From Acidobacteriota bacterium (GTDB lineage Bacteria; Acidobacteriota; Blastocatellia; Pyrinomonadales; Pyrinomonadaceae): DNA of 6,671 nucleotides. Where the stretch lies: contig JAOTWT010000169.1 in NCBI GenBank assembly GCA_029862725.1, positions 1 to 6,671 of the forward strand, given 5' to 3'. Both the position numbers and the translations under genes were made by a program. How positions within the stretch are numbered: position 1 is the stretch's first letter; every line of letters begins with the position of its first letter. The notes under the pieces are model-generated. The model searched no databases. It was not told where the DNA came from and worked only from the letters and a program-made list of their open reading frames with translations. Positions 6,503-6,671 of the stretch are shown here, one piece after another.

Positions 6503-6671
6503 GAATTGGTGGAACACCTGAGAACAGGTTTTCGAAACTGGAGATCAAGGAATCCAATCGGGCTTCTCTATTCTCAAACGATTCGATAATGCCGTCCTGC
6601 GGAAAACGCTGCCCCAAGCGACTGTGTACCGGGGCGTGTGAGCAGAGTTCTCTGCACCTGGGAAGGCACGT
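6499..6671 (+). CDS. Partial Cys-rich small ORF, cut by the window edge
   Basis: ATG 6499 overlaps the Lnt-like TGA as ATGA. It is preceded by AGAGG (6488-6492) at 6 nt, a good ribosome site. The frame is open for 57 complete codons to the edge. The N-terminal ~30 residues are polar with no signal peptide or membrane segment. Residues 34-47 then hold four cysteines (Cys34, 38, 43 and 47) among basic residues in a Cx3Cx4Cx3C pattern, which could bind zinc or an iron-sulfur cluster. I recognise no family. The ATGA overlap implies translational coupling with the Lnt-like gene. Because the rest is missing, size and function are unknown. Confidence 0.6.
   Translation, partial: MRIGGTPENRFSKLEIKESNRASLFSNDSIMPSCGKRCPKRLCTGACEQSSLHLGRH

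Overview
The window looks like chromosomal DNA of a Gram-negative-type bacterium of moderate GC content. The best guess is Acidobacteriota (class Blastocatellia). That guess rests on the secreted subtilase at the left edge, which joins an S8 catalytic domain to a BACON-like beta domain and FG-GAP/VCBS repeats, an arrangement I associate with that group. The assignment is inferred from gene style, not from a marker gene. No rRNA, tRNA, CRISPR array, insertion sequence or other mobile element was seen.

Layout. Bases 1-1905 (minus strand) hold the N-terminal 635 codons of the exported subtilisin-like protease, which runs off the left edge. After a 173-bp gap, 2079-3788 (minus) encodes a complete large-type malic enzyme with all its catalytic residues. 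Bases 3789-4035 form a compact divergent control region. It holds a plus-strand sigma-70-like promoter, a perfect 11-bp inverted repeat over its -10 box, a possible minus-strand promoter, and a possible 31-codon leader ORF in front of the malic enzyme.

The plus strand then carries a three-gene unit. 4036-4947 encodes an unrecognised three-TM membrane protein. 4988-6502 encodes an Lnt-like membrane carbon-nitrogen hydrolase that keeps the Glu-Lys-Cys triad but lacks two residues considered essential in E. coli Lnt. 6499-6671 is the start of a small Cys-rich ORF that overlaps the Lnt-like stop codon by ATGA and runs off the right edge.

How they may work together. The malic enzyme links malate to pyruvate with NAD(P)H production. 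The subtilase is a separate secreted degradative enzyme. The plus-strand genes are spaced like an operon (40-nt gap, then a 4-nt overlap), which suggests a joint envelope or lipoprotein-related role. The substrate cannot be read from the sequence. The most unusual parts of the window are the divergent operator region and the atypical Lnt-like operon.
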